A stretch of 32,567 bases of DNA from assembly GCA_026645815.1 (NCBI GenBank), contig JAPKMR010000040.1:1-32567 (forward strand), in the 5' to 3' direction. Made by a program: the position numbers and the translations under genes. Origin of the DNA: Anaerolineae bacterium. GTDB taxonomy: Bacteria; Chloroflexota; Anaerolineae; B4-G1; SLSP01. The notes under the pieces are model-generated. The model ran no database searches, was not told the DNA's origin, and saw only the letters and a program-made list of their open reading frames with translations. This document shows positions 32,491 to 32,567 of the stretch, piece by piece; positions within the stretch are counted from its first letter, which is position 1; each line of letters begins with the position of its first letter.

Positions 32491-32567
32491 GGGTGCGTTT
32501 CAACTTTGGGGTAAAAGCAAGACTGCCATCATACAAATGCCTTTCTTTGATTGATTTTTGGCGGTGG
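32491..32567 (+). mobile_element. MITE-like palindromic element, copy C, cut by the window edge
   Basis: The last 77 bases match the first 77 of copy B read on its minus strand at about 69 positions. They include GGGTGCGTTTCAACTTTGGGG, the CATACAAATGC stretch and the start of the large hairpin (TTGATTTTTGGCGG). The rest of the element lies beyond the window. Confidence 0.8.

Noticed and set aside
1..32567. CRISPR arrays, tRNA or rRNA genes, prophage or defence genes
   Set aside because: Intergenic regions were read for regularly spaced repeats, cloverleaf ends and typical defence genes; none was found. The repeated short elements are MITE-like, not CRISPR.

Overview
The window is a run of chromosomal genes from a bacterium that is most likely a member of the Chloroflexota (Anaerolineae or Caldilineae-like). 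The pointers are a TIGR03663/Agl23-type membrane glycosyltransferase with an NHL propeller, a giant DUF11-rich secreted protein ending in a YLP-type tail (IYLPIVAKG), phosphatidylinositol-type lipid genes instead of LPS genes, and good sigma-70 promoters. The phylum call is an inference from gene content. I see no rRNA, tRNA, CRISPR array, prophage or transposase gene.

Layout. 1-3769 (+): two half-transporters that together look like a heterodimeric ABC exporter. 3812-5898 (-): a CorA-type Mg2+ transporter followed by a Gfo/Idh/MocA oxidoreductase. 6240-13373 (+): one 2377-residue secreted multidomain protein with lamin-tail, DUF11, OB-like, Big_5 and PHP/CehA-like hydrolase parts, closed by a strong terminator. 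13527-20972 (-): metG, the Agl23-like glycosyltransferase, an unknown protein, a CDP-alcohol phosphatidyltransferase and an HtrB/PatA-like acyltransferase, which reads as an envelope glycolipid cluster. 21224-22949 (-): a DUF177 (YceD) protein and the main sigma factor, from one clear promoter. 23301-24203 (-): acpP and a metallophosphoesterase. 24453-26618 (+): type 2 IPP isomerase and a polyprenyl diphosphate synthase (isoprenoid lipid supply). 26693-27664 (-): 6-phosphofructokinase. 28042-32368 (+): NarL-type sensor kinase and response regulator, then an amidohydrolase of the MTA/SAH deaminase group fused to a C-terminal CYTH domain.

The most novel non-coding signal is a family of short palindromic elements, present three times (23072-23248, 27819-27980 reversed, 32491 to the window edge). 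Each complete copy has terminal inverted repeats starting GGGTGYRTTTCA and two internal hairpins, and has no ORF. One copy is flanked by a perfect 8-bp direct repeat (GGCAGGAT), the signature of transposition. This is a MITE-like family; I cannot name its parent element. One copy sits exactly between the divergent promoters of pfkA and the sensor kinase.

The most unusual genes are the amidohydrolase-CYTH fusion, the LTD/PHP giant, the Agl23-NHL fusion and a degenerate unknown protein inside the lipid cluster. Many gene starts were moved from the longest open frame to the codon that has a ribosome binding site; the reason is given in each entry.
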